Assembly (NCBI GenBank): GCA_028280565.1
Contig: JANQLQ010000213.1
Location: 1 to 45,657 of the forward strand
Reading direction: 5' to 3'
Length of the DNA stretch: 45,657 bases
Source: Fulvivirga sp.
GTDB taxonomy: Bacteria; Bacteroidota; Bacteroidia; Cytophagales; Cyclobacteriaceae
The notes beneath the pieces were generated by a model that did not search any database, was not told the DNA's origin, and worked only from the letters and a program-made list of their open reading frames with translations. The position numbers and the translations under genes were made by a program. Positions 1-8,366 of the stretch are shown here, piece after piece (positions within the stretch are counted from its first letter, which is position 1; every line of letters starts with the position of its first letter).

Positions 1-15
1 GGTTCTAAGCTCGGT

Positions 16-51
16 TTTCGTTTTCTTTTGCACGCCCAAAAGAAAACGAAA
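16..51. repeat. Perfect 15-bp inverted repeat at window start
   Basis: Arms at 16-30 and 37-51 are exact reverse complements around a 6-nt loop (CACGCC). The following sequence (52-70) is again rich in AAAAGAAAA-type runs. It lies downstream of the minus-strand efflux operon but is separated from it by another repeat. Nothing coding is visible in 1-259. Function is unknown; it could be an intergenic repeat or a terminator of a gene outside the window. Confidence 0.6.
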
Positions 52-259
52 CAAAAGAAAAGGGCGCCAGCAACAAAGCCCATTTTCCGCGCAAAACGCG
101 CTATCCAGTCCTGTAGACCGCTTACCCACAAGCCTCAAATGTGCCGCGCTGTTCCTGGATGTCTCCCCTCCATACGCCATTTGAATTTTCAGTGATACCC
201 TAGTGTGAAGTTAAGTCTCAAATGGTGTACCGGGTAGACGGTGAGTATATTTGAGGTAA

Positions 260-354
260 TGGAAGGTTCTAGATCAGTCGGCAATAGGCAAAAGGGAGTA
301 GGCAAAAAATAGGGGGTGGCAGACTGCCTTTTGCCTATTGCTGACTTTAAGAAC
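260..354. repeat. Dispersed hairpin repeat family A, copy 1
   Basis: Built from short units of the AGTAGGCAAA type and ending in a GCTGACTTT-like block. Bases 281-295 and 327-341 are a perfect 15-bp inverted repeat; allowing one mismatch the stem extends to about 20 bp (from 276). Related copies lie at 9495-9588 and 45563-45657. It lies just downstream of the TolC-like gene on the minus strand, so in RNA it could also act as a 3'-end hairpin. Confidence 0.7.
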
Positions 355-415
355 GGGATGGGAAAAAATAGCTAACCGTCCCATTACACCTATTTTAACT
401 AGGGTCTCATTAACT

Positions 416-1765
416 TTACTTTTCCTTCAATAGAACACCTTTTAGACTTTCCAGGCGCAGGGAGGATCGTAGGATATCAGCTTTTACATCACTGATCGTG
501 ATCTGGGCATTGAGTAAGGCAACCTGGGCATCTCGTAGGTCTAACGAGGTAGCTTGGCCGTTAAAGTAACGTTCTTCCGTTCGAGTGAAACTTTCTTTGA
601 ACGTATCAAGATTTTGCTGTTCGCGCTCTAACTGGTTTTGCAGGATGGACAAGTTGTTTTGTTCCTTTATGGCCCCTGCGATCAATTGATCAGCATTTTG
701 TTCTTTGCGCAGCTTACTTGCGTCTACGTTGATCCTGGCGTTTTGAACGTTGTTTCGTGTCCTATTTCCATTGAAGAGATTATACCTGAAGGACACGCCA
801 ACGGTATACCCAATATTCTCTAATTCTGCTACCTGCTGTACATCGTTCTCCTGGCGTAAATAGCCGTAGTTCGCAAAGGCGTTTAAAGATGGATAAAGCC
901 CGGATTGGTTCAGTTTCAATTCATTTTCTGCGGCTTCTATACCCACTTGGTTGAGTTTTAGCTCCGGGTTATGGGCCTGTACCTCTTCCTTTAGCTCCTC
1001 TAAAGGCAGTAAGATGGGAGGTTGGTACGTGACCGAGACCCGGTATCTTGTTTCGGGCTCTAGGCCAATCAAAAAGTTCATATCCCGTTTTAGGTTGTTT
1101 TTGGCCAAGAGTACGTTATCCAAAGCGGTTTGATCTTGGTTTAGATCCGTTTTCGCCCGGAGTACATCAAGCCCGGATACTTTTCCAAATTGGAATTGAT
1201 CTTCGATACGCGCCAACCTATCACGCCCTATGACCAAGTTTTCCCGGAGTAATTCTTCCCGCGCTTGCAGCTTGGCAATTTCCAGGAAGAGCTCGGAAAC
1301 ATTAAGAATGGTATTATTGACCAATACTTCTTGTTGATACCGGCTGATATTTTGCTGGTCTTGCAACAAGCGGTATTGGTACCTGGCGCTAAAACCCCCA
1401 AGCAGTTGGTAATCTGCTTGGACTACGATGGAATGGGTGGTGGTAGCTGCTGCGTCATCTTCCAGCTCCAAGAACGCTGGGTTGTCTGTAAACGTGCGGA
1501 TGCCCACCTCCGTATTGTTGTTACTGTGTTCGCTGTTAGCGATCAAGTTGATCGTAGGAAGCATATTGGCGTTTCCTTTAAACACGTTATTGGTCGAGAT
1601 CTCAACCGCCTTACGCTGGATCTGTAACGCTTGGTTGTTCACCAGCGCCATATCCGCTACCTGTTCCAAGGTCAAAACGTCTAAACGCTGCTGACTCCAT
1701 ACCCCACTGGCGAACGCGCAAGAGAACACCAAAGGCAATAGTATTTTGTTTATTATGCATTTCAT
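416..1765 (-). CDS. TolC-family outer-membrane efflux channel (cluster 1)
   Basis: A 449-residue outer membrane factor, the exit duct of a tripartite RND pump. An N-terminal signal peptide ends near SGVWSQQ. Two related halves follow, each with long amphipathic helices, as in the two OEP repeats of TolC-like proteins; the second half contains a typical segment (FRYNLFNGNRTRNN). Length is normal for the family. It is the last gene of the minus-strand operon, 73 nt after the pump gene. It is paralogous to the channel gene at 36117-37469 (both share a VxxGNAxxLPT segment after the first helix). Substrate cannot be read from sequence. Confidence 0.93.
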   Translation of the reverse strand: MKCIINKILLPLVFSCAFASGVWSQQRLDVLTLEQVADMALVNNQALQIQRKAVEISTNNVFKGNANMLPTINLIANSEHSNNNTEVGIRTFTDNPAFLELEDDAAATTTHSIVVQADYQLLGGFSARYQYRLLQDQQNISRYQQEVLVNNTILNVSELFLEIAKLQAREELLRENLVIGRDRLARIEDQFQFGKVSGLDVLRAKTDLNQDQTALDNVLLAKNNLKRDMNFLIGLEPETRYRVSVTYQPPILLPLEELKEEVQAHNPELKLNQVGIEAAENELKLNQSGLYPSLNAFANYGYLRQENDVQQVAELENIGYTVGVSFRYNLFNGNRTRNNVQNARINVDASKLRKEQNADQLIAGAIKEQNNLSILQNQLEREQQNLDTFKESFTRTEERYFNGQATSLDLRDAQVALLNAQITISDVKADILRSSLRLESLKGVLLKEK

Positions 1766-1838
1766 AATAGGTTGAGCCTATCGCTCGGTTTAATAATGTA
1801 GATTAAAACAGTTATGGGAGGATGATAAAACCTGCCGG

Positions 1839-4800
1839 TTATGCCATTTCGTTTCTTAGCTCTTTCAGTACCACATCTAATTCTTCCGGCTGTACCCGGG
1901 CATTGCGTTTGGTCAACTTGTGATAGAATACTTTCACACGGTTGATGACCAACATCAAAGAGGGGAGGAATGCCAAGGTGAGTACCATGCCGAATATGAG
2001 CCCGTAGGCGATGGCAATGGCAGTGGGTTTTATGAATTGTGAGCTGACGGAATTGTTCAGTAGCAAGGGCAACAAGCCGAACACCGTGGTAATGGTTGTT
2101 AATACAATGGGCCTGAACCGCGAAATGGCGGCCTTTCTCAAGCTGTCCACTACCGATAGCCCCGCCCGGATGTTGTCATTGTAAGTAGAGATCAGGACCA
2201 GCCCGTTATTGATCAAGATGCCCCACAATGCGATCATCCCCAAAATAGAAAATATATTTACCGGCAAGTTGTGGAAAAACGTTCCCCATGCCACTCCTAC
2301 GTAGGCAAAAGGCAACATGGCCAATATCGCCAGTGCTTTGCTAAACGACCTGTAGTTGATCAGTAACACGGTGATCATTAAAATAAATACAATAATACTT
2401 GGGCCTTGGCTAGAGTTCTGTGTTTTAGACGACAGTCGTGCCTCTCCTTCTAGCGTGTATCGCAGGTTAGGGAATTGCTGCTGGATCTCCTGCAGTACCG
2501 TAGCTTCGGTTTCTGCCAATACGGCGGGCACAGATACCAGCAAGTTTTCAATGTCAGCCTCCACCCGGATCTCCCGCATGCCGTCCTGGTGATTGATCTC
2601 CGTCACGTTGGTTTTGTTTTTAAAAGTAGCCAACTCGTTGATAGGGTAGGAGGCCCCATTGGGTGTGATCAACCTTACGTGTTCCAGGTCAGAAATAGAC
2701 CTTCGATCTTCTTCATCATACCTGATCCATACTTTTACTTCTTCGTCGCCCCGTTGTAAGCTCTGGGCCTCCAGCCCGAAAAATCCTTTTCGTACCTGGT
2801 CAAATACTTGTGCCTCTGAAAGTCCTAAAAACTTAGCTTTGGGCGTCAATTCCATTTCCAATTCAGGCATACCGAGTTTATCCGTATCCGTAACATCTTT
2901 AAGATCCGGGCGGTTGGAAAGGTATAGCCGCAATTGATCCCTGGCCTGCCTCAATTCATCCATGTCCCTGCCGATCAGTGCGATAGAAACAGGCTTACCG
3001 AAAATAGCAATGCTGCCGTAGGCTAAGTTAGTAGCCTCCGGGATCGGACCGGCTTCGTCCCGGATCATACTGGCAATATCAAACGATTTGATGCCCCTGT
3101 TGTCACCTTCCATCATGTAGATGTTGAGCCTTCCTTCGTTGCTTGCCGGGCCGATCACACGTTCTACGTAGTTTATGATCTCCTTACCATCGGTACGTTG
3201 CCCGCTGTAAAAATCATTGACTTTCCAAACGGCTTTCTCGATTTCCGCTAACTTCTTGTTCACGATCGATTCGTCTGTTCCCAGGGGCAGCTCGAGCGTG
3301 GCACTTATGACGTCCTGGTCGATGTTCGGGAAAAAAGTGCCTTTTATGATCCCACTACTACCCGCAGCTACGGTCAGCACCATGATCACCAATACACCGA
3401 AAATAGGTAACAGGGGCCTTTTGATAGAAAAGTCTATGACCTTAACATAAATATTATCCCTGAACCAGGATAAGGAACGATTGGTTTTTTGCGTCAGCTT
3501 CCAAGGCCTGTCATTCCTGGCCAAGGCTTTTGATCGTGCAATGTGGACGGGTAAAAAGAACAAACTTTCCAGCAACGCCACGAACAGCGTAGCGCATACT
3601 ACGAAAGAGATATCTGAAAAGTAATCGCCCAGTTGGCCGTCTAAAAAGAAGAAAAGTGAAAAAGCTAATGCCGTGGTGACCAGCGAGGAAATGATCGCAG
3701 GTACAACTTCCAAGGTGCCATCTATGGTCGCCTGTAAGGCATTTTTCCCTTTTTTGAATTGTTGGTAAATGTTTTCTGCTACGACCACCCCGTCATCCAC
3801 CAAAATACCCAGTACCACTATGGTGCCGAACAATGAAACTTGGTTGATAGTGAGGTCATAAAAATTCGACAAGATGAACATCCCTAATAGGGCAACAGGA
3901 ATTTTAAACGCTACCCAAAATGCGATACGAGGATGAAGAAAGAGCCCTAAGACCACCATGACGAGCAGTACACCTTGCCAGGCATTGTTTTGAAGCCGAC
4001 CGATAGTTTCGTTCAAAGATAGGGTCTTATCCTCGATCACTACGGCACGAATGTCTTCATGATCACGATTAAAGTTTTCCGCATATCCTGTCACGTACCG
4101 GGCATTTTCCAGGATATCTTCCTTATTCCGGCTGAATATTTTGAGGGTGACCGCTGGCTCCCCGTTCACGAAAGTCCGCTCCGGTTTATCGGCAAAAATA
4201 TCCCTTACTTCCGCTACATCTTTCAGCCGGATCACTTTTCCATCGGGTGTCGCTTTTACCACGGTATTTAAAAGCCCTTTCGCGTAGTATTCACGGCTGT
4301 CCAAGCGGATCAGTATCCGTTGTTCGCCAGTTTCCACTTCGCCACCGGAGGCTTTTATATTCGTGGTTTGGATCGCTTGGCTCACTTCATCAAACGTCAA
4401 GGAATAAGCACGCAAGTCATTTTCTCTCAAACGTACCTCGATCTCTTCCTCCGGGAACCCGTCGATGGTGACCTGCGAAAGGTTGGGTGACATAATGAGG
4501 TCATCTTTGATGTACTTCGCGTGATCCTTGAGCGTATTCAGGCTCACTTTACCAACTAGGCCCAGTGTCATGGTATAATTGAGGATCTCCTCCTTTAAGA
4601 TCACCGGTGAATCCATGCCACGAGGGAAAGTGGTGATCCGGTCTACCGCATTGTTCACATCCTGTAAAACTTCGTTAGGATCAGCATCTTCAAGTAATTC
4701 GATGCGGACATTCGCAAAACTTTCCGAAGAGCTGGAGGTGACCCGGTCAATACCTTTGAGCCCCTCCAAGTTATCTTCAATTTTATTCACTACCTCTTCC

Positions 4801-4982
4801 TCCACTTCTTGCGGAGACGCTCCCCGGTACACTACGGTCACTGAAATAAAATTGACCGGTTCAGGGGGTAAAAAATTAGAGCGCATCGAAGAAATAGTCA
4901 GTAGCCCGATAATAATGATCAAGCCAATGAATATGTCTACGGTCCTTGGCTTTTGAACCAAGAAATGAATGATCTTTTTCAT
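1839..4982 (-). CDS. RND efflux permease (AcrB/HAE-like), cluster 1
   Basis: A 1047-residue inner-membrane RND transporter, a proton-driven pump that passes substrates from periplasm or membrane into a TolC channel. A TM helix near residues 15-33 is followed by a periplasmic porter region starting with the typical VYRGASPQEVEEEV block. A bundle of TM helices at about 335-480 contains the proton-relay pair D396-D397 in GILVDDGVVVAEN. A second porter region and final TM bundle (about 850-1010) complete the standard two-fold layout. The acidic pair fits multidrug-type rather than metal-type RND pumps, but the substrate is unknown. It begins 2 nt after the adaptor gene ends, so they are co-transcribed. 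A paralogue is at 32938-36090. Confidence 0.95.
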   Translation of the reverse strand: MKKIIHFLVQKPRTVDIFIGLIIIIGLLTISSMRSNFLPPEPVNFISVTVVYRGASPQEVEEEVVNKIEDNLEGLKGIDRVTSSSSESFANVRIELLEDADPNEVLQDVNNAVDRITTFPRGMDSPVILKEEILNYTMTLGLVGKVSLNTLKDHAKYIKDDLIMSPNLSQVTIDGFPEEEIEVRLRENDLRAYSLTFDEVSQAIQTTNIKASGGEVETGEQRILIRLDSREYYAKGLLNTVVKATPDGKVIRLKDVAEVRDIFADKPERTFVNGEPAVTLKIFSRNKEDILENARYVTGYAENFNRDHEDIRAVVIEDKTLSLNETIGRLQNNAWQGVLLVMVVLGLFLHPRIAFWVAFKIPVALLGMFILSNFYDLTINQVSLFGTIVVLGILVDDGVVVAENIYQQFKKGKNALQATIDGTLEVVPAIISSLVTTALAFSLFFFLDGQLGDYFSDISFVVCATLFVALLESLFFLPVHIARSKALARNDRPWKLTQKTNRSLSWFRDNIYVKVIDFSIKRPLLPIFGVLVIMVLTVAAGSSGIIKGTFFPNIDQDVISATLELPLGTDESIVNKKLAEIEKAVWKVNDFYSGQRTDGKEIINYVERVIGPASNEGRLNIYMMEGDNRGIKSFDIASMIRDEAGPIPEATNLAYGSIAIFGKPVSIALIGRDMDELRQARDQLRLYLSNRPDLKDVTDTDKLGMPELEMELTPKAKFLGLSEAQVFDQVRKGFFGLEAQSLQRGDEEVKVWIRYDEEDRRSISDLEHVRLITPNGASYPINELATFKNKTNVTEINHQDGMREIRVEADIENLLVSVPAVLAETEATVLQEIQQQFPNLRYTLEGEARLSSKTQNSSQGPSIIVFILMITVLLINYRSFSKALAILAMLPFAYVGVAWGTFFHNLPVNIFSILGMIALWGILINNGLVLISTYNDNIRAGLSVVDSLRKAAISRFRPIVLTTITTVFGLLPLLLNNSVSSQFIKPTAIAIAYGLIFGMVLTLAFLPSLMLVINRVKVFYHKLTKRNARVQPEELDVVLKELRNEMA

Positions 4983-4984
4983 AG

Positions 4985-6124
4985 CTAAAGTGTTACTCTT
5001 TTACCTTTGACAGGGATTTGGAATTCATTCGTGATCAACTGGTCGCCATCGGCTAATCCTTTGATGATGATGGAGTCCTGTAGGTATTCTACCGGCTCAA
5101 TCGGTTTTCCCAGGATGGTGTTGTTCTTCAACAGCAAGACCTTTTCGTCGCGTGAGAGTACTTCTGAGGGGATCACAAATACATCTTCATACGTTTTAGA
5201 AGAAAACTCGCCTTCCAAGTACATCCCCGACTTGATCCCTTTTCCCGAGATCCGGAAGAAAACAGGAATGTTTTGAGTATTAGGATCGACAATATTATTG
5301 ATCCGGGTTACTTTCCCTACCCATTGATCCGTAAGCTCGTTGCTGGTAAATTCTATTTGGTCACCGATCCGCAGCTGTGACGCGATCTCGAGGCTTACGC
5401 CAGCTTCCAACTCATAGTTTTCATTGTTGATCACGGTGCCCAATAGCTGGCCTGGAGAAACTAACCCCCCAATATCCACGTGGGTCTTTGTGATCATACC
5501 ATTGTAAGGTGCTATGATACGGTACTTCTTTAACCGTTCTTCCTGCGCCTTGATGGCATAATAGGTATTGTAGACCTGGTTAGCCGTCACCAAGTATTTT
5601 TCCGCGTCCGATTTTGTTTCGGGTAGAGGTTTCAAAGGCTGACCAATTTCATAACTTTTGATGTAGTTGAGCCAGTTTTCATAGTTTGCCGGATAATCCG
5701 CTTTCAGGTCAGGCATCATCCCTGTAAGATTATTTAAAAATGCACTTTTCTGTGACTCCAATTGGAGGCTGAACTCTTTCGAATCAAGGGTCAGCAAGCA
5801 ATCTCCACGGCGGAAAGAAATACCTTCCCTAAACCGGAAGCCGCCCGGTAATACCTTCCCTTGTACTTCGGTATACAATTGTGTTTCGTTCTGGGGAACT
5901 ACCCTGCCACTGACTGGGAGTTTAACAGCTTTTGTCCGGTTTTTCACGGGCATCAAGGTCAAATCGTTTTTTCGAATGACATATTCGGTTCCCGGTTGTG
6001 TCGCTTCTTGGTTCGCTACGGTATCTACGGACTGCTCCTGGTCTCCGCCACATGAGGCTAATACAACAGTGGCCGCTGCCGCCCATGCTATAGGACTGAC
6101 AGTACTCTTTCTTTTTGTTTTCAT
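4985..6124 (-). CDS. RND periplasmic adaptor lipoprotein, cluster 1
   Basis: A 379-residue membrane fusion protein linking the RND pump to the TolC channel. The N-terminus has a signal sequence with lipobox LASC, placing the lipidated Cys at residue 25, so it is probably anchored to the inner membrane. A split lipoyl/barrel-sandwich domain is visible (an N-terminal GKVLPGG half; a GMITKTHVDIGGLVSPGQ half after the hairpin), followed by a beta-barrel and a C-terminal membrane-proximal domain. It lies 13 nt after the cyclase stop. A TetR-type operator (6150-6162) lies 25 nt upstream of its ATG, inside the end of the cyclase gene, so it may have its own regulated promoter. Confidence 0.93.
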   Translation of the reverse strand: MKTKRKSTVSPIAWAAAATVVLASCGGDQEQSVDTVANQEATQPGTEYVIRKNDLTLMPVKNRTKAVKLPVSGRVVPQNETQLYTEVQGKVLPGGFRFREGISFRRGDCLLTLDSKEFSLQLESQKSAFLNNLTGMMPDLKADYPANYENWLNYIKSYEIGQPLKPLPETKSDAEKYLVTANQVYNTYYAIKAQEERLKKYRIIAPYNGMITKTHVDIGGLVSPGQLLGTVINNENYELEAGVSLEIASQLRIGDQIEFTSNELTDQWVGKVTRINNIVDPNTQNIPVFFRISGKGIKSGMYLEGEFSSKTYEDVFVIPSEVLSRDEKVLLLKNNTILGKPIEPVEYLQDSIIIKGLADGDQLITNEFQIPVKGKRVTL

Positions 6125-6137
6125 CGTCTTTTAAGGT

Positions 6138-7301
6138 TCAATTAAAGTTTGACTGATAGTCATTTTTGGTTATAAAAAGTGAATTGTGGATATGCCTGTT
6201 TGATTGCTCCATTTTGGAAGAAACAGGAGGCTTTTGTATACTATACAGGTTGATCTTGTGTTGTCTTCCATTCAAGGGAACCGCCTTCACAGGTATGCAA
6301 TGGTATCCTGCTGGGGTAGGTCCAAGGGTTTGAAATATTTTTTCACTGACCAAAAGGTCGGTTTTATAAGAATGGCACAGGCTAAGTATACGCGAGGTTG
6401 CATTCACGACATCCCCGTGGTAGGCCATGTGCATGGAAGATCGGCCGATCTGTGTTTTTATGACCATTCCGCCGTGCATGCCGCACTTGAACTGTGGAAC
6501 GCAACCGTATTCTTTTTGGAAATAAAAAGTATTCCCGGCAATACGTTTTTTAAAATGTATAAAAAGATCTACCGCCTGGTCTGCAGTAGGCAATTTGTTA
6601 AAATCCCAACTGAGAACAGCTTCATCTCCCACATATTGATATACTTCCAGGTCCGGTGCTTTTTTGAGAAGTTGGTCCAGTAGTTTAAAGCATTCCCTGA
6701 TCAACTGGCTGTAGCGTTCATGTCCAAGGCTCTCGGCGATGGCGGTAGAATGATTAAGATCGATAAACATAAATCCTCTTTTCTCCTGTATGGGGCCTAC
6801 ATAAGCATCTAGTAAGTGATGGAATAGCTTTGAAAATGAACCTACGCGTCTCCAAAGGTTTAAAAACGCTAGGACTACAAGCCCTAAGGTGAAGTAATAG
6901 ATCAGGAGGGAGAGAAAGTTGTAGGAACTGATGTATGCCATAGAAAGCTTAACAGCCTCGATAAGCGCATAATGTAGGTGGAAATAGACCGTCAGTGCAA
7001 AACCGTACAACAGGGTAAATAAGAGCATACTTCCCGCCCAAACGGCCAGGAACCTATAACTTGTATTACGCTTGTAGTAGATACCAAAAGCCAGCAGGCT
7101 TGTCCGGCTAAGCCACGACATAAAGGCACTGATCAAGATAGAACACCCGTTAGCAAGGATCACATGATTGACAAACGTCAGCCGATCAAAAGACCAAGAA
7201 ACGGCCTCTGTGGCGGTTCCTAAGTACCACATGGCGAAGTAGATGTTTAAACCTAGTGTAAACTGGAACACACCAAAAGCAATATAAAAAAGCCTTTTCA
7301 T
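6138..7301 (-). CDS. Membrane-anchored class III nucleotide cyclase
   Basis: Predicted adenylate/guanylate cyclase making cAMP or cGMP. Numbering from the longest frame (ATG at 7319): hydrophobic segments at about 8-33, 50-70, 90-118 and 135-155, then a cytoplasmic catalytic domain at about 182-360. The metal-binding aspartates are visible (D187 in FIDLNHST, D232 in VGDEA), as are the transition-state Asn and Arg (N306, R310 in GDVVNATSR), so it looks active. I chose the start MKRLFY (7301) because the longer start places a TetR-type operator (7306-7318) inside the coding region. It lies between tetR and the adaptor gene on the same strand. An effector for the product is not seen here. Confidence 0.85.
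   Translation of the reverse strand: MKRLFYIAFGVFQFTLGLNIYFAMWYLGTATEAVSWSFDRLTFVNHVILANGCSILISAFMSWLSRTSLLAFGIYYKRNTSYRFLAVWAGSMLLFTLLYGFALTVYFHLHYALIEAVKLSMAYISSYNFLSLLIYYFTLGLVVLAFLNLWRRVGSFSKLFHHLLDAYVGPIQEKRGFMFIDLNHSTAIAESLGHERYSQLIRECFKLLDQLLKKAPDLEVYQYVGDEAVLSWDFNKLPTADQAVDLFIHFKKRIAGNTFYFQKEYGCVPQFKCGMHGGMVIKTQIGRSSMHMAYHGDVVNATSRILSLCHSYKTDLLVSEKIFQTLGPTPAGYHCIPVKAVPLNGRQHKINLYSIQKPPVSSKMEQSNRHIHNSLFITKNDYQSNFN
6150..6162. promoter_or_regulatory. TetR-type operator O1, upstream of adaptor gene
   Basis: TGACTGATAGTCA, a palindrome with TGACT/AGTCA arms. It lies in the last codons of the cyclase gene, 25 nt upstream of the adaptor start. Two near-identical copies precede the cyclase and tetR genes. 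Confidence 0.75.
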
Positions 7302-7305
7302 AAAG

Positions 7306-7318
7306 TGACTGATGGTCA
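7306..7318. promoter_or_regulatory. TetR-type operator O2, upstream of cyclase gene
   Basis: TGACTGATGGTCA, differing from O1 by one base. It lies 4 nt upstream of the chosen cyclase start (7301) and 18 nt beyond the lower end of the long tetR-cyclase gap, so a bound repressor would block transcription start or early elongation. Confidence 0.75.
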
Positions 7319-7336
7319 TTGAATGAGTAAAAAAAA

Positions 7337-7954
7337 CTAAGCTATTATCCCGCGGGTGACCATGGTGCTGAAGGTTCGTATGAATTCTTCAGCATCCAAT
7401 TCATTAGGGTTTTTCAGAAGGTCCTTCTTGGAGTCCACAAATTGGACTACGCCGATACAACTTGCCCAGATGACATTAGCAATATCTACCGGGTTCAGGG
7501 AGGTGCTAATCTCACCTTTTTTTTGGCCTGTTTTGATAATACCCTGGACAAAATTCTGGAATGACAGGCTGAGCTTTCGATATGCATTGGCATTTATGCC
7601 AAATTCGGGGCGCTCGATAAACGAGACGAGTTTATAATATTCAGGATAATTGAGATAGTACCGGTAATTGCTCATGCAGATGGCGCTCAGCTTATCCACG
7701 CTGTTTTGGTGCTGCCCGGCGTCTTTTTTAAACGCTTCGTACAGTAGGGTAAGCGCTTTGACGCTGAGGTCAGTCAGAACCTCGTCTTTACTCTTGTAAT
7801 AGTTATAGACGGTGCCTTTGGCAATCCCGGCTTTTTCTACGATCAAGTCGATGGTAAGTCGCTCAATACCAACTTCAATCAAAACCAAGTCGGCTGCCGC
7901 CAGTATTTGGTTTTTCCTTGTGCCAGGAGTCACGTGCTTACCACCTTTACTCAT
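7337..7954 (-). CDS. TetR/AcrR-family transcriptional repressor
   Basis: From the chosen start MSKGGKHV the product is 205 residues, normal for TetR repressors. The N-terminal HTH is clear: residues about 12-58 include IDLIVEKAGIAKGTVYNYYK followed by SKDEVL. The C-terminal helical ligand domain is variable, as usual. The open frame extends upstream to 8029, but that extension contains a palindromic operator (8004-8016), so an internal start (7954 or 7972) is more likely. It is the first gene of the efflux operon; the cyclase gene follows after a short gap. The three operator copies suggest that it represses itself, the cyclase and the pump genes, with derepression by a pump substrate. The inducer is unknown. 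Confidence 0.9.
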   Translation of the reverse strand: MSKGGKHVTPGTRKNQILAAADLVLIEVGIERLTIDLIVEKAGIAKGTVYNYYKSKDEVLTDLSVKALTLLYEAFKKDAGQHQNSVDKLSAICMSNYRYYLNYPEYYKLVSFIERPEFGINANAYRKLSLSFQNFVQGIIKTGQKKGEISTSLNPVDIANVIWASCIGVVQFVDSKKDLLKNPNELDAEEFIRTFSTMVTRGIIA

Positions 7955-8003
7955 GGGTTGCAATATACGCATGGGATAGAACATAATCATAGGTTTTACA
8001 AAA

Positions 8004-8016
8004 TGACTGGTAGTCA
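8004..8016. promoter_or_regulatory. TetR-type operator O3, upstream of tetR
   Basis: TGACTGGTAGTCA, flanked by AAAA and TTTT so the symmetry extends further. It lies 50 nt upstream of the chosen tetR start. The consensus of the three copies is TGACTGRTRGTCA. The rest of 8017-8275 shows no other convincing feature. Confidence 0.78.
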
Positions 8017-8275
8017 TTTTCATTAACATGAAGAGTTCTCTTTTGTTTGGGATAGGTTTGAAAGTTTTTTTTGGTTAGATGAAAATGTGCTTAAAAGGAC
8101 GTATTTGACCCATTCTTGGAGAAAAAATAATTATTATGAGGTCAAGTTCCTCGTGGATATTTTCTTATTTAACACTTTTCTATCCTGGGGATCATCACGA
8201 TAAAAATTAAATTACCTGTTAAGCAGGGGAAGCAAGAACCAGTTTGCTTCAAGATATTCTATAAACAAACTAAAA

Positions 8276-8303
8276 CAGGCCCTGGAAAATTTCCTAGGGC
8301 CTG
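8276..8303 (-). terminator. Hairpin terminator of the MBL-hydrolase gene
   Basis: Arms CAGGCCCT and AGGGCCTG with an additional inner GGAA/TTCC pairing. On the minus strand the hairpin is followed by TTTTAG, giving a modest U-tract, 63 nt after the stop of the minus-strand gene at 8367. Confidence 0.7.
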
Positions 8304-8366
8304 AAAAAGCTGTGGTTGGAGGATTTGTTTAAGTTAGCTCCGGGTTTTTGACATACAAAAGCCGTG

